Source: Escallonia rubra (lineage: Eukaryota; Streptophyta; Magnoliopsida; Escalloniales; Escalloniaceae). Taken from it: a stretch of DNA of 64,000 bases. The stretch covers positions 372,001 through 436,000 of the forward strand of contig JAVXUO010000086.1 of assembly GCA_033065855.1 (NCBI GenBank), in the 5' to 3' direction. How positions within the stretch are numbered: position 1 is the first letter of the stretch; each line of letters starts with the position of its first letter. The position numbers and the translations under genes were made by a program. The notes beneath the pieces were generated by a model that had not been told where the DNA came from, did not search any database, and worked only from the letters and a program-made list of their open reading frames with translations. Below are positions 51,901-57,999 of this stretch, piece after piece.

Positions 51901-53463
51901 ATGCATATATTCTTCTCCAAAATATTTCTATTATATGGTATAATCACTGAAAGTTCTTGCCTCAAACACTCCATTGAGCTAAAATCACCCTAGTCAGAAT
52001 CCAAACCTGAATTACTTTAATACATGTTCTGGTGACCCCTATTAAAATTGGCATATCTGCTATGAAAAACTAAAACAAGCTATATCTTCCCCTCACACAT
52101 CATAGTCCAAAGTTTTCGTATATTACTTAGCCTGTTCTCATCTTTGTCTTGTTTTTCTTGTAGAGAAAATCATAGATTTTCACCTTCAGGTGCAGATCGT
52201 CAGACCCCAGTAGAACGACGAGACCTTGATCATCACGTGAGCGTGTATAATCTTCGAGGCTCTTTCATAGATACGCTTTATGATTCATAAACATAAGTTA
52301 TCGTCCAAATAAATCAGATGCAGATTAGAACGAGCTACAAAAAATTGCAATCCACAAAACGGGAATTTTAACTTTCAACAACAGGTTATTTATCTCAATT
52401 GCAGATAAAATTTCTTTCTCCAAGATTATTCGAAAATCATAATCAAAAGGGAAGGATGTCCTACCTTTTTCATCTGAGATTTTTACAGCTCGGAAAGACA
52501 TCATTGCCCCTCAAAAACCATTACATAAAATCAAATTGAACAGTTAGCTCGATTTCGAGACTGAAGCTTATACCATTCGTACAGCGCCAATGGTGCATCA
52601 AGCCATTAAATTAACATATTTCGGTTATATCAAGTCCAAAAGTTAATGGTAGTACTAGGACCACTTGCGCATGAGGTTTTTGCCTTTTTATTTTTATTTT
52701 TATGCTTTTACATCGTTCTCTATGTTTATTCCTCCCCCTGTTTCTATAAAATAGACCTTCGTTCCTTTTTCTAGTATTGCTTTCTCAACAAATATTACAT
52801 CCTCTGGGTACATTTAGGCGAGAACAAAATTATGTAGTGCAAAAAAGATGAAAAATGAAGTGAAGAACATCTTGAAAGGAGAAAAGATTGAAAGTACGAA
52901 ATTGTCCATATAATTGTGACTTTGAACTTTTTACTTTTTGCCTTAGTTATGTATATATCTTTTGCTAATTTCAGGAAATCTTGCTGTTCCACTGATCGCG
53001 CACATATTTTGCAATTTTATGGGCTTGCCTATAATCTATTCGCAGAGGACAGGTATGTCAAAAGCAAAAAATAAATAGATTAAATTAAATAAATGAATAA
53101 AAATTGGTTTTACTCTATTTTTCATGACCAATCATGTAATTTAAGCCCCAACTTCTTCCCTACCTATCATTTATTGAACCAGGAGTTTATTTCCGCTTTT
53201 CTTCCGTGGTCTGATCCGCTACTTTCATCCTACTTCTTATGTTACTCGTTTTGTTCGACCTTTTCATTATGAAATTGCATATCCTCGACATAACCTCACT
53301 CCAAACCTACCTTTTGACATCTTTTTCAGGAATGGTGAGTGTGGCATTTGTTGCTGGTGTGGTGGGTTTCTTGTGGCTTCTTTTTCCTCTAACAAACCCA
53401 CATTTGTACAATGATAGAACGGATAATTGCAATTGCTGGCATAGATATTGTACTTGGAGCTAA
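14093..53463 (+). CDS. RCE1: CAAX prenyl protease 2 (RCE1/FACE2), eight exons over 39.4 kb
   Basis: RCE1 is a multi-pass ER-membrane CPBP-family protease that removes the last three residues of farnesylated or geranylgeranylated CaaX proteins before carboxyl methylation. Exons: 14093-14299, 17583-17642, 17980-18192, 34763-34874, 42941-43012, 43130-43192, 52975-53052, 53330-53463. They sum to 939 nt and join in frame to 312 residues plus TAA, close to Arabidopsis FACE2 (about 311). All seven introns are GT-AG and their phases agree (0,0,0,1,1,1,1). Catalytic motifs are present: TEELVFR (E165, E166, R170), FSVAH (H199) and AHIFCN (H252, N256). A first membrane segment spans about residues 8-28. 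No stop or frameshift is seen, so the gene looks functional despite introns of 16.6, 9.8 and 8.1 kb filled with transposons. Confidence 0.95.
14300..17582 (+). other. RCE1 intron 1 (3.3 kb)
   Basis: GT donor at 14300 and a GCTAG acceptor ending at 17582. It is AT-rich and carries no recognisable gene. The only repeat I can support is the dispersed block at about 16640-16995, which has a second copy in intron 4. Confidence 0.8.
16640..16995. repeat. Dispersed intronic repeat, copy 1
   Basis: The block runs from CCAGAATATGACTTCTAATG through GGATTGGGAGTTTGAGAGAA to GCAGACTCCATA. It returns in the same orientation in RCE1 intron 4 at about 35325-35735 with many substitutions and small indels. 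It has no coding content. It may be an LTR or SINE remnant; the family is unknown. The ORFs across it on both strands are chance. Confidence 0.65.
17583..17642 (+). CDS. RCE1: RCE1 exon 2 (residues 70-89)
   Basis: A 60-nt exon after a GCTAG acceptor reads [20 protein letters not shown] and ends at a GTAAGT donor. It corresponds to the family segment with GVYGIR. Both flanking junctions are phase 0. Confidence 0.93.
17980..18192 (+). CDS. RCE1: RCE1 exon 3 (residues 90-160)
   Basis: After AACAG it reads [17 protein letters not shown], then SSWKEH, and ends [19 protein letters not shown] at a GTTAGT donor. [13 protein letters not shown] is strongly conserved among RCE1 proteins. The segment provides two membrane helices and the loop before the first catalytic motif. 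The intron before it (17643-17979) is 337 nt, GTAAGT to AACAG. Confidence 0.94.
18461..19500 (+). mobile_element. Ty3/gypsy 5' LTR
   Basis: It starts near GACACCAAAATTTTGTACC and contains a TATA box (CCTATAAATAGAG near 18913) followed by a transcript-start-like region. It ends before TTCTGGCACGCCCGGGGGG, a phrase that typically follows the 5' LTR of plant gypsy elements whose gag begins shortly after. A matching 3' LTR was not found, so the element is truncated. An 86-bp unit inside it is tandemly duplicated. Confidence 0.65.
18568..18740. repeat. 86-bp tandem duplication within the LTR
   Basis: ATGGGCTTGGACCAAAGTTG begins at 18568 and again at 18654. The two copies are essentially identical through GTGTGGTCTTGCTA, so the duplication is much younger than the element around it. 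Confidence 0.9.
19576..21330 (+). pseudogene. Ty3/gypsy gag, decayed
   Basis: It starts with an ATG at 19576 ([12 protein letters not shown], then a stop). The gag core is readable at 20310-20680: [39 protein letters not shown] and [20 protein letters not shown], the usual retrotransposon gag fold. Further on, 20980-21260 gives [20 protein letters not shown] and [19 protein letters not shown], which is the gag C-terminal zinc-binding region of this lineage. Several stops and frameshifts interrupt it. Pol is missing; the next sequence is a series of tandem arrays. Confidence 0.85.
21520..22050. repeat. 98-bp tandem repeat, five to six copies
   Basis: The anchor AAGCTTCAAGCC recurs at 21541, 21639, 21737, 21835, 21932 and (variant) 22030, so spacing is 97-98 bp every time. 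The unit also contains GGTTGGAGATCAAGCTCTAA. It lies directly after the gag remains. Confidence 0.92.
22060..22690. repeat. 33-34 bp tandem repeat, about 17 copies
   Basis: The unit is CTCCTCGGCACGAGC followed by TAAACTGCACAGTCAACG, with variants. It follows the 98-bp array without a gap. Confidence 0.9.
22700..23130. repeat. 107-bp tandem repeat, about four copies
   Basis: The anchor TCAACAGAGGACT is at 22804, 22910 and 23018 (spacing 106-108), with partial units on both sides. Each unit also has GTCCACGTGTGAGACATGTC. It is the third consecutive array with a different unit. Confidence 0.88.
24290..25230. repeat. C/A-rich, G-poor low-complexity region
   Basis: Nearly 1 kb of CACACA-, TACACA- and ACCACC-rich sequence with strongly depleted G on the plus strand, and short alternating CGCGCG runs near 24350 and 24410. 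The ORFs through it are Thr/His/Pro-rich composition artefacts. A CT microsatellite follows at 25288-25313. Confidence 0.8.
25421..25512. repeat. Compound TACATA / TG / TA microsatellite
   Basis: Alternating pyrimidine-purine array: (TACATA)n, then (GT)n, then (TA)n. Confidence 0.95.
26564..30291 (-). mobile_element. Chromovirus (Tekay/Del-type) LTR in reverse orientation, split by a Mutator-like element
   Basis: On the minus strand the LTR ends ...GTTTGGATCGTGACA at 26564, and the primer-binding site TGGTATCAGAGC (initiator Met-tRNA type) follows at 26560-26549. Toward 30291 it is the reverse complement of the forward LTR at 32645-34610. Example: GGAATGTAGGTGAGT and CCTAGGGCAACCATATATA near 30250-30190 match 32737-32812. 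The first 60 or so bases of the LTR are missing at the 30291 junction, where pol begins directly. A 1.1-kb element is inserted at 27558-28671; without it the LTR is about 2.6 kb. Confidence 0.8.
27558..28671. mobile_element. Non-autonomous Mutator-like element with duplicated terminal repeats
   Basis: The outer ends begin GGGATAATACCATTTTAGTC and its exact inverse, and a perfect 9-bp target duplication TTGATTAAA flanks it (27549-27557 and 28672-28680). Nine-bp duplications are characteristic of Mutator-like elements. The left terminal repeat is present twice in tandem (starts 27558 and 27727, offset 169). The right one is also doubled (inner copy ends 28501, outer copy ends 28671). The interior (about 27900-28330) is C-rich, with no gene recognised and no transposase. 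Confidence 0.9.
30294..32598 (+). pseudogene. Ty3/gypsy chromovirus pol (RT end, RNase H, integrase, chromodomain), truncated
   Basis: The frame opens inside the reverse transcriptase after its catalytic Yx[22 protein letters not shown], then [16 protein letters not shown]. RNase H follows ([28 protein letters not shown]). The integrase zinc-binding region ([25 protein letters not shown]) and core ([56 protein letters not shown]) come next. The tail has [18 protein letters not shown], a chromodomain-type end that stops at 32596-32598. Numerous stops and frameshifts break it. A purine tract (32631-32640) and the LTR start (TG at 32645) follow at normal distance. Gag, protease and most of RT are missing. 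Confidence 0.92.
32645..34610 (+). mobile_element. Chromovirus 3' LTR, forward orientation, truncated
   Basis: It starts TGAAATGCCCGAAAC right after the polypurine tract AAAGGTGGGG. It is the inverted partner of the LTR at 26564-30291 and stays alignable to it down to the GCTGACCGC text at about 34605, after which homology stops. About 650 bp of LTR 3' end are missing. It ends only 150 bp before RCE1 exon 4. Confidence 0.82.
34763..34874 (+). CDS. RCE1: RCE1 exon 4 (residues 161-197), first catalytic motif
   Basis: After TTAAACAG it reads [20 protein letters not shown] and then FLCPIFFSV, ending at a GTGAGT donor in phase 1. It holds the CPBP motif EExxxR (E165, E166, R170), which positions the catalytic water, and F195 of the second motif. 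Confidence 0.95.
35325..35735. repeat. Dispersed intronic repeat, copy 2
   Basis: Same orientation and order of landmarks as 16640-16995: GGAATATGACTTCTAAT, GTCCAGGGCTGGGCT, AAGGATTGGGAGTTTGAGAG, CAGACTCCATATA. It is somewhat longer because of an extra segment near 35440-35540. Confidence 0.65.
37712..41922 (-). mobile_element. hAT transposon, 4.2 kb, near-complete
   Basis: The left end TAGAGATGTTAATGGGCCGG and the inverse of the right end TATACATGTAAACGGGCC match at 18 of 22 positions, a terminus often seen in plant hAT elements. Both subterminal regions are dense in GGGCC: 37722-37905 on the left, and 41590-41910 on the right, with a 'GGGCCAATTTTGGGCCAAAA'-type minisatellite. It carries one transposase gene on the minus strand. 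I could not find an 8-bp target duplication (left ACATCATG, right GATTTGGA), so the border bases may be off by a few. Confidence 0.88.
38647..40923 (-). pseudogene. hAT transposase, full length with two in-frame stops
   Basis: One continuous frame of 759 codons starts [10 protein letters not shown] at 40923 and ends ILLDD at 38647. After a Pro-rich N-tail comes a BED-type zinc finger (about codons 140-180: [28 protein letters not shown]). The RNase H-like transposase core follows ([53 protein letters not shown]). The C-terminal hAT dimerisation region is intact: [31 protein letters not shown]. Only two TGA codons break it (40891-40893 and 40330-40332), with no frameshift, so it died recently. 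An ATG at 40245 could start a 532-residue protein lacking the zinc finger. Domesticated copies exist in plants, but the intact terminal repeats argue for a plain transposon. Confidence 0.93.
42941..43012 (+). CDS. RCE1: RCE1 exon 5 (residues 198-222), second catalytic motif
   Basis: It starts in phase 1 after TTGCAG: the split Ala codon, then [18 protein letters not shown] and ASMVV, ending at a GTATGT donor. With exon 4 it completes FSVAH; H199 is a catalytic residue of CPBP proteases. The next intron (43013-43129) is 117 nt. Confidence 0.94.
43130..43192 (+). CDS. RCE1: RCE1 exon 6 (residues 222-243)
   Basis: After AATAG it reads (G)[17 protein letters not shown] and IRTG, ending at a GTAATT donor, phase 1. 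The [19 protein letters not shown] block is nearly invariant in plant RCE1. Confidence 0.95.
44572..44634. repeat. 31-bp tandem duplication
   Basis: AGCTTTTTCGATCATGAAAC plus 11 more bases is repeated identically at 44572 and 44603. Confidence 0.95.
45490..46050. mobile_element. Small inverted-repeat element with GC-rich core, copy 3
   Basis: It has the same plan as 12316-12992 and 13480-13973: TTTTTTCAGTTTTGGAAACT and TTTTGGTAACCATTTTT on the left, a CCGCCGGCAGCCACCTCCGG core, and GTTGTCAAAAAGAGCC on the right. Core orientation equals copy 2. Confidence 0.6.
46390..48341. repeat. Cluster of inverted-repeat element ends with CCGTCCA palindromes (left group)
   Basis: Ends of the type GGCTAATCCAC...CCGTCCACATCTC occur at about 46398-46475 and 48250-48335. 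Related 'GGGCGGTTAAG' and 'CTCAGCCATCC' ends are near 47310-47430. They share a palindrome core (CCGTCCA ... TGGACGG). Together with the inverted set at 51005-51855 they look like termini of nested non-autonomous elements. No TSD could be fixed. Interior ORFs at 46577-47008 and 47465-47886 match nothing I know. An AC microsatellite lies at 46334-46353. Confidence 0.4.
48947..49102 (+). pseudogene. Plastid 16S rRNA fragment in nuclear DNA
   Basis: It contains ACTCCTACGGGAGGCAGCAG, GTGGGGAATTTTCCGCAAT, GTGGAGGTAGAAGGCCCACG and GGAGAAGAAGCAATGAC, the bacterial-type small-subunit rRNA as found in chloroplasts (region around E. coli 320-480). It has several substitutions and a small deletion in GAGCATGCGATGTGG. 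It stops at TATCTGGGG, where the native rRNA would continue. It is far too short to be a gene. Confidence 0.93.
49103..49378 (-). pseudogene. Plastid infA (translation initiation factor IF-1) copy, frameshifted
   Basis: The minus strand reads WIHEGLIT, a break, then [40 protein letters not shown] and GRIIYRLR-like text to a TAG at 49145-49147, followed by the plastid-style spacer to about 49103. This is the nearly full length (about 77 residues) of chloroplast IF-1. The frame is lost between GLIT and MFRVRL, with a stop and a one-base deletion. It joins the 16S fragment on one side and trnI intron sequence on the other. Confidence 0.88.
49389..49560 (+). pseudogene. Plastid trnI-GAU intron fragment
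   Basis: TTCTTTTTTCTTCTCATCGG through CTTGGAGAGCGCAGTACAAC and GAATCTATTGATGCTCTCCC matches, from memory, the 3' part of the group II intron of plastid trnI-GAU. It stops at CCAATTGGTTTGG just before the 3' exon would begin. The open frame at 49354-49638 crossing it is not a gene. Confidence 0.8.
49556..49658 (+). pseudogene. Plastid 23S rRNA fragment
   Basis: GATCTGACGGTGCCGAGTGG, GGGCCATCGCTCAACG and GGGATAACAGGCTGATCTTC-like text is the large-subunit rRNA region near the peptidyl transferase loop. It ends at GAGCTCACAT, where the native sequence goes on with CGACGG. The 50 bp after it (49659-49712) may be a further organelle piece that I cannot place. Confidence 0.88.
51005..51855. repeat. 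CCGTCCA-palindrome element ends (right group)
   Basis: About 85 bp at 51010-51094 is repeated at 51770-51855: CCGTCCATTATGCAACGTGG / CCGTCCATTGTACAACGTGG, then TTGAGATGCGCT, then GATGTGGATCAGC. Both are inverted relative to the copies near 46400 and 48260. The interior has no recognised gene. A TA/CA microsatellite follows at about 51862-51905. Confidence 0.45.
52975..53052 (+). CDS. RCE1: RCE1 exon 7 (residues 243-269), third catalytic motif
   Basis: After TTTCAG it reads (G)[18 protein letters not shown] and IIYSQRT, ending at a GTATGT donor, phase 1. AHIFCN carries H252 and N256, the last catalytic or oxyanion residues of the CPBP fold. The next intron (53053-53329) is 277 nt. Confidence 0.95.
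53330..53463 (+). CDS. RCE1: RCE1 exon 8 (residues 269-312) and stop
   Basis: After TTTCAG it reads (G)[18 protein letters not shown], then [10 protein letters not shown] and a Cys-rich tail [11 protein letters not shown], ending TAA at 53461-53463. The LLFPLT.P..YND and CxCWxxYCxW tail is typical of plant RCE1. Confidence 0.95.
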
Positions 53464-56400
53464 ACCTTTTAATTGGCGGAAACAAATTGCTTACGTATAA
53501 ACTCTCGATTAATCACAATAATACTTCCAGAGAAATTTGATGACTTATTTGGTCCCCGGAATTTGTTGAAACGAATTGCTCAACTTCAAACTCTGAACTA
53601 TTTTGATAACACGGAAGCTGTTTGCTGTATGCCATGAATTCTTCACATCTCTGATCTTGGTGACTTACAGGTCCCCAAGATCATTAGAAGAAAAAATTTC
53701 CTTTTGAAATCTCTAGTTTGTAATAAGTTTAGCATACTCTCAACATAGAATATCAAAACTTTCACGAACTTTTCTCCTGAAGATGATGTGTGGATAGGAA
53801 AACTATAATGCTAGTAGAACTATGGTTTTGGTTTACAAGTTAAAAAGACTAATGCTGATAATTGAGGTTTATTATTTAACGACTTCTTAGACTTCATTTC
53901 TTCTGTTCGCGTAGCATCGGCGGAAATGGAATCAAAGAAACATAATTTTCTTGAACTTGTGTTTACAACAGCCTTAGACCCCTTTTTTATTGGACAACAG
54001 CCTTAGATATAAGTTGCTTAATCCGTCCCTAATCTCCTTAGGCGGCATAATCTGAAGGAATGAATGAGAAAAAACATTACTTACTGACATTTCTATTTTT
54101 GTTAAGACACAAGTGGCCCTGCCTGACTCAAACAAGAGATAAGTGGACATAAACGTGATTTGGATTATTGCAAATGGTTCCGTAAGCAGTGTATTTATTT
54201 ATACTTTAGAGCAACACATGCATAGTTATATGAATGTACGTCATTTGGTATGTGTGTGTGTGTGTTTGGGGGGGGGGGGGGGGGGGGGGGGGGGGTGGGG
54301 GGGTAATGATGTTCTAGATATTGTACTGATGACCCAGATCCGCAGAGGATACTCTGGGAGAGCAAGGTGAGTGTATTCCAATCTTGAAATCATATGATGG
54401 AGTGAGCCAAGGTAGAATCCAAGTATAATCTGGGGGCAAATTGGCTATCTTCTCTGCAAGACTGCGGGGGTTTGAATAAGGTCCATATTGTTTTCTGATT
54501 CTATGCTTTGGGTCTTCTCAGGGCATTACAGTCATCATAGCCTACGTCCTCCTTTTAGCTTCCATCTTGACTTAGTTGTGCTGCTGACTTTGGTATGGTG
54601 ACTTACGCCTTTATGTTTATAATTATAACTGAAAAGACGTGGTAAAAATTGATTTTATCCGATAGTTTGCATGATGGTCAACCTGGCAAAATGACATGAA
54701 TCCATGTCATATCCATGAGTTGATATTGTGGGTTCCCCTTTAACCCTTTTCAAACTTAATGAACCCTCATTGACTTGCCCTCTGAAAATCTTTGATGACG
54801 TTTCTTCTGATTAGATCCTCCCGTCTCACCCTCACAGACAGAATCTGATTGAAATGCCCATTTTCTGGATGAAAGTCATTTCTGTAAGCCTTTCTGTGAA
54901 TAGGCTGACATAAATAAACTTCATAATTGAACAAAAAATTTGTCTACTATGGACTTGTTATATTATCACTTAGAGGCAGAAGTGCAAGGTCCTTTTTATT
55001 TGTCGAGGTAAAGTATACAAGATTTAATATACAAAGAGGCGTGTGTATGGGTGAAAAGCTGGAGGTTGGGCTGCCGTAGTTGAGGGTTGAGCGGTGCATA
55101 ATTCTTGCATATTTAGTTGCATTTGGCGAACGTACACTGTCATGGCTATCTTCTGAATCACAAATTAATCCTCGAATTGCTTATATTGTGGAAGATGGTT
55201 TTTTGTTCTCAAGCGATGTACTAACCTGTAATCTTAATAATAATGCGCTTTGAAGGCTATTTAGATTCGTTGATGCACTAACTTGAGAGTTATCACCATG
55301 TATCATCTCTTCCTCCGTTGAGTACTTTCAAATAGGTCATAGCTAGGGCAAGGTGAGCTTGATGATACTCCATTTAATAAGAAAGAGGACCAAGGCCTAG
55401 ATTTACAAGCCAAAGGGCCACAATACATTCAAAATTTAGCTCGTTACTCTTGTACCGGCTAAATCCGATTAAATGTTGCATGGTTTCGCACTACTGCTCT
55501 CGACCATTTATGATCATTAAATTAGAGGAGGCCGATTTAGTAGAAAGAGCTGCGGGGCACTAAAAGTTATTGTAGATTATATCCAACGTTTTTAAATGAT
55601 CCGGCCCATCCAATACTTTCTACATGTACCCATTGAAGAAGAAAACTCTTATTACAAACAAAAGGAAAGTTTGTTTATTGAGGGGCGACCTGCAAAGAAA
55701 GATACTGATGCCCCGTTGCATTAATGCATGCTCTCCAGTTAGCAAACCCTCTTGAGGGGTTCCTTTCTGGATAGGTAAACCTGTCACTAAAACTCAGCTA
55801 TGCTTAAAGTTGCAGAAAAATGTGATCATACTTAGAGCAGTACGCCCGCATACATTGACTCGCATATGTGCTATATTGCTTTATAACGTCGAAACTCGAA
55901 AGGATGTCTTTTAGCAACTACACAGTAAACAGGTTAATACCATGCATTCACGGTTTGCACTATAGTTGCTTTCTATGTTGGTGCAATATTCTTATATTGA
56001 CCTTTTAACTCCTAAGAACATCTCAAAATGGTCCAGCTGAATTTTAGAATCGAGATAGATTGCTAATTCCAAATTGTAGTTCTGTTTGCCAATCAAAATC
56101 TAACTTGTTTTGAGAAAGGTTGGGTGAAGTTTTTCCACTTCCTTGTTTGTTCACTCTATCATGCTACAGACTGATTTAATGCCAACAAAAGTTGATCCAT
56201 TTGCAGAGCTTTGTGTGAATTGCTTTGATGGCTTTGCATCATGTGAAGTCGTGAACTGTCAGAGCTTTATATGAATACGCTTGATTGTTCTTTCTGTTAG
56301 TATTTCTTCTGAGACATTGCTTGCACAACTTTCAAAGAGACAAATGGTTAGTAGTAGCATTAGGGTAGCATTCTTCCAGAATTGTTAGAATTAGTGGGTA

Positions 56401-56690
56401 TAATCACATTGCGTGTGCGTGCGTGCGTGTGAGAGAGAGAGAGAGAGCTAAATACTTAGAAGAAATGATATTCTTTTCTAGCTGATAGCCTGATACATCT
56501 TTGAGTCCAATTACTTCCACATATTAAACCCCCCCAAAAAAGAAAAGATAGAAATATATTTAGTAAAAGGTAGAGGCTAATGGGTAGATGCTTCCTAATA
56601 TCCTATATAACTGAAACTGCCAACAACAACGAAGACTACCAACTATGGCTCCTATGGTACTACACAAAATGCAAAGGGTACTTCTCCTAG
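53464..56690. other. Intergenic region between RCE1 and the ZPR gene
   Basis: No gene is recognised in 3.2 kb. The first few hundred bases presumably include the RCE1 3' UTR. It contains the TG plus poly-G tract at 54252-54303 and a GTGTGC/GA microsatellite near 56410-56448. Confidence 0.5.
54252..54303. repeat. TG microsatellite followed by a 28-base G run
   Basis: About eight TG units, TTT-free transition, then 28 uninterrupted G (54268-54295), one T and seven more G. Such a run can form G-quadruplexes and is also a common sequencing or assembly error site, so its length may not be exact. Confidence 0.9.
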
Positions 56691-56714
56691 GTGGGGTCAG
56701 GCCATATATATAGC

Positions 56715-56945
56715 TCAGTGCTTGCTGGAGTTGGAGCCATTTGGGTTGTTGCTGGTGGAGCAGAGGTTGAGGTCCGGAATTCCATTGTTCGGGTATGGGC
56801 GGTTGTTGTTTGCGAGTCTCTGTTTCAGCTCAGAGAGAAGCTGCTGGTTCTCTTGGTTGAGCCTCTGTGCCTTCTTCCTCAGCTTCTCATTCTCCTGCAT
56901 TATGTAACAGTTCTGCAAGTACAGCTTTGAGTTCACACTGTCCAT
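56715..56945 (-). CDS. ZPR3: LITTLE ZIPPER protein (ZPR3/ZPR4-type), 76 residues
   Basis: ZPR proteins are small leucine-zipper microproteins that pair with HD-ZIP III transcription factors (REVOLUTA, PHABULOSA class) and keep them off DNA, acting in meristem and leaf polarity. The protein begins MDSVNSKLYLQNCYIMQENE and continues LRKKAQRLNQENQQLL and SELKQRL, very close to Arabidopsis ZPR3. Heptad positions L8, I15, L22, L29 and L36 form the zipper. The tail is Asn/Ser-rich and contains DLNL (residues 58-61), an EAR-like motif. The ATG at 56945 gives the conserved N-terminus. A TTTCAG acceptor 26 nt upstream (56971-56976, minus strand) suggests a leader intron. Length is typical (67-95 in the family). 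ZPR3 rather than ZPR4 is a loose assignment. Confidence 0.93.
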   Translation of the reverse strand: MDSVNSKLYLQNCYIMQENEKLRKKAQRLNQENQQLLSELKQRLANNNRPYPNNGIPDLNLCSTSNNPNGSNSSKH

Positions 56946-57749
56946 CTCTGGCTGCTCTCCCCGGTGACTCCTGAAACCCGACCCAAATCTTCATCAGAAC
57001 ATATGCATCATAAACATGTAACATTTACCAACTAGTTAAAATTCATGAAAGAGAATGAACACAAAAAATGAAACAGAAGAGACTCATGTTTCAATGTATC
57101 ATACCAGTAAAATTCCAGAAGAATGGACAGAACAAATATTGAAAACAGAACCCAAAAAAAAAAAAAAATTTAAAATAAAACAGAGCATACCGGAAAGATA
57201 TAATTAAAGGGTAAGAACAGAGTTGATCGTATCAATGACCTGAAGGAAAATCAAGATTAAACACTTTGCAGGTAAATGTAGCTCTACTGAGAGGAAAACA
57301 GAGCAGGTGAGGCAGAGAGTGAGGCTTCAGGACAAGTTAAAATTCTGAACTTCATTGGGGTTAAGTAGTAGAAAAAAGGATCATAAATTTCAATGGGTGT
57401 GAAGTGGGCAAAAGGAATAGAATATGAGTATGTCCAAACCAGCACTCATTTCGTATGGCGCCTTTCTGTTGTCCTTGCATGGAAGACAAGAATAAAGATA
57501 CTCTCTCCAAGTAACAAGACAAACACCAGATCAATGTTTAATAGAAAGGGAGAGAGGCTCTAAGACAATGCCGTAGATTATGCGAGGAACAACCACACTC
57601 TGTGTGTGTGTGTGTGAGTGTGTTTGTGTAAAACTTGAGTTAGTGATTGTGGGTGTACAAACAAACCAAACTCCCAACTTCACTAAAGAAATGTGGCCTT
57701 CTTGTTGAAGGCCTTGTCTACCTTCGTTGGTGAAAAAGTGCAGCAAGAA

Positions 57750-57793
<44 letters not shown>

Positions 57794-57960
57794 GGGGGAC
57801 CCTCTCTTTAGCTTTTCAAAAAAGATTACCTTTTCAAAGGGTTGGTTAGAAGAAGAAGAAGGAGAAGCTTCAGCTTTGGTTGTGTAAGGAAGCACAGAAG
57901 CACTTCTTTAGCTGTGTTTTCTTTAGCTGTGTTATGAAAAGAGGAAGGACTGAAGAAGTG
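56946..57960 (-). other. Probable ZPR 5' leader with intron
   Basis: About 1 kb lies between the TATA box and the ATG. The acceptor TTTCAG/GAGTCACC just before the ATG shows that the leader is spliced; the donor could not be fixed (CCGGTATGC near 57190 is one candidate). The leader includes a GT/GA tract at 57599-57620 and an uninterrupted 38-base CT array on the transcribed strand at 57752-57790, a common feature of plant leaders. Confidence 0.5.
57752..57790. repeat. GA/CT microsatellite in the ZPR leader
   Basis: About 19 perfect AG units on the plus strand (CT on the ZPR strand). Confidence 0.95.
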
Positions 57961-57987
57961 ATGGACAAAGTGAACCAAAGGAGCAGT

Positions 57988-57998
57988 CAATATATATA
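57988..57998 (-). promoter_or_regulatory. TATA box of the ZPR gene
   Basis: The minus strand reads TATATATATTG preceded by GCGAC. Transcription would start about 30 bp downstream, near 57960. No HD-ZIP III palindrome (GTAATNATTAC) was seen in the next several hundred bases upstream. Confidence 0.55.
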
Positions 57999-57999
57999 G

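Larger units (their letters stand above)
43193..52974 (+). other. RCE1 intron 6 (9.8 kb)
   Basis: GTAATT donor and TTTCAG acceptor. It holds a 31-bp tandem duplication, copy 3 of the GC-core element, a cluster of CCGTCCA palindromes belonging to short inverted-repeat elements, and a Mutator-like element with plastid DNA. 43193-44570, 44640-45490 and 51907-52974 show nothing recognisable beyond AT-rich intron sequence. Confidence 0.9.
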
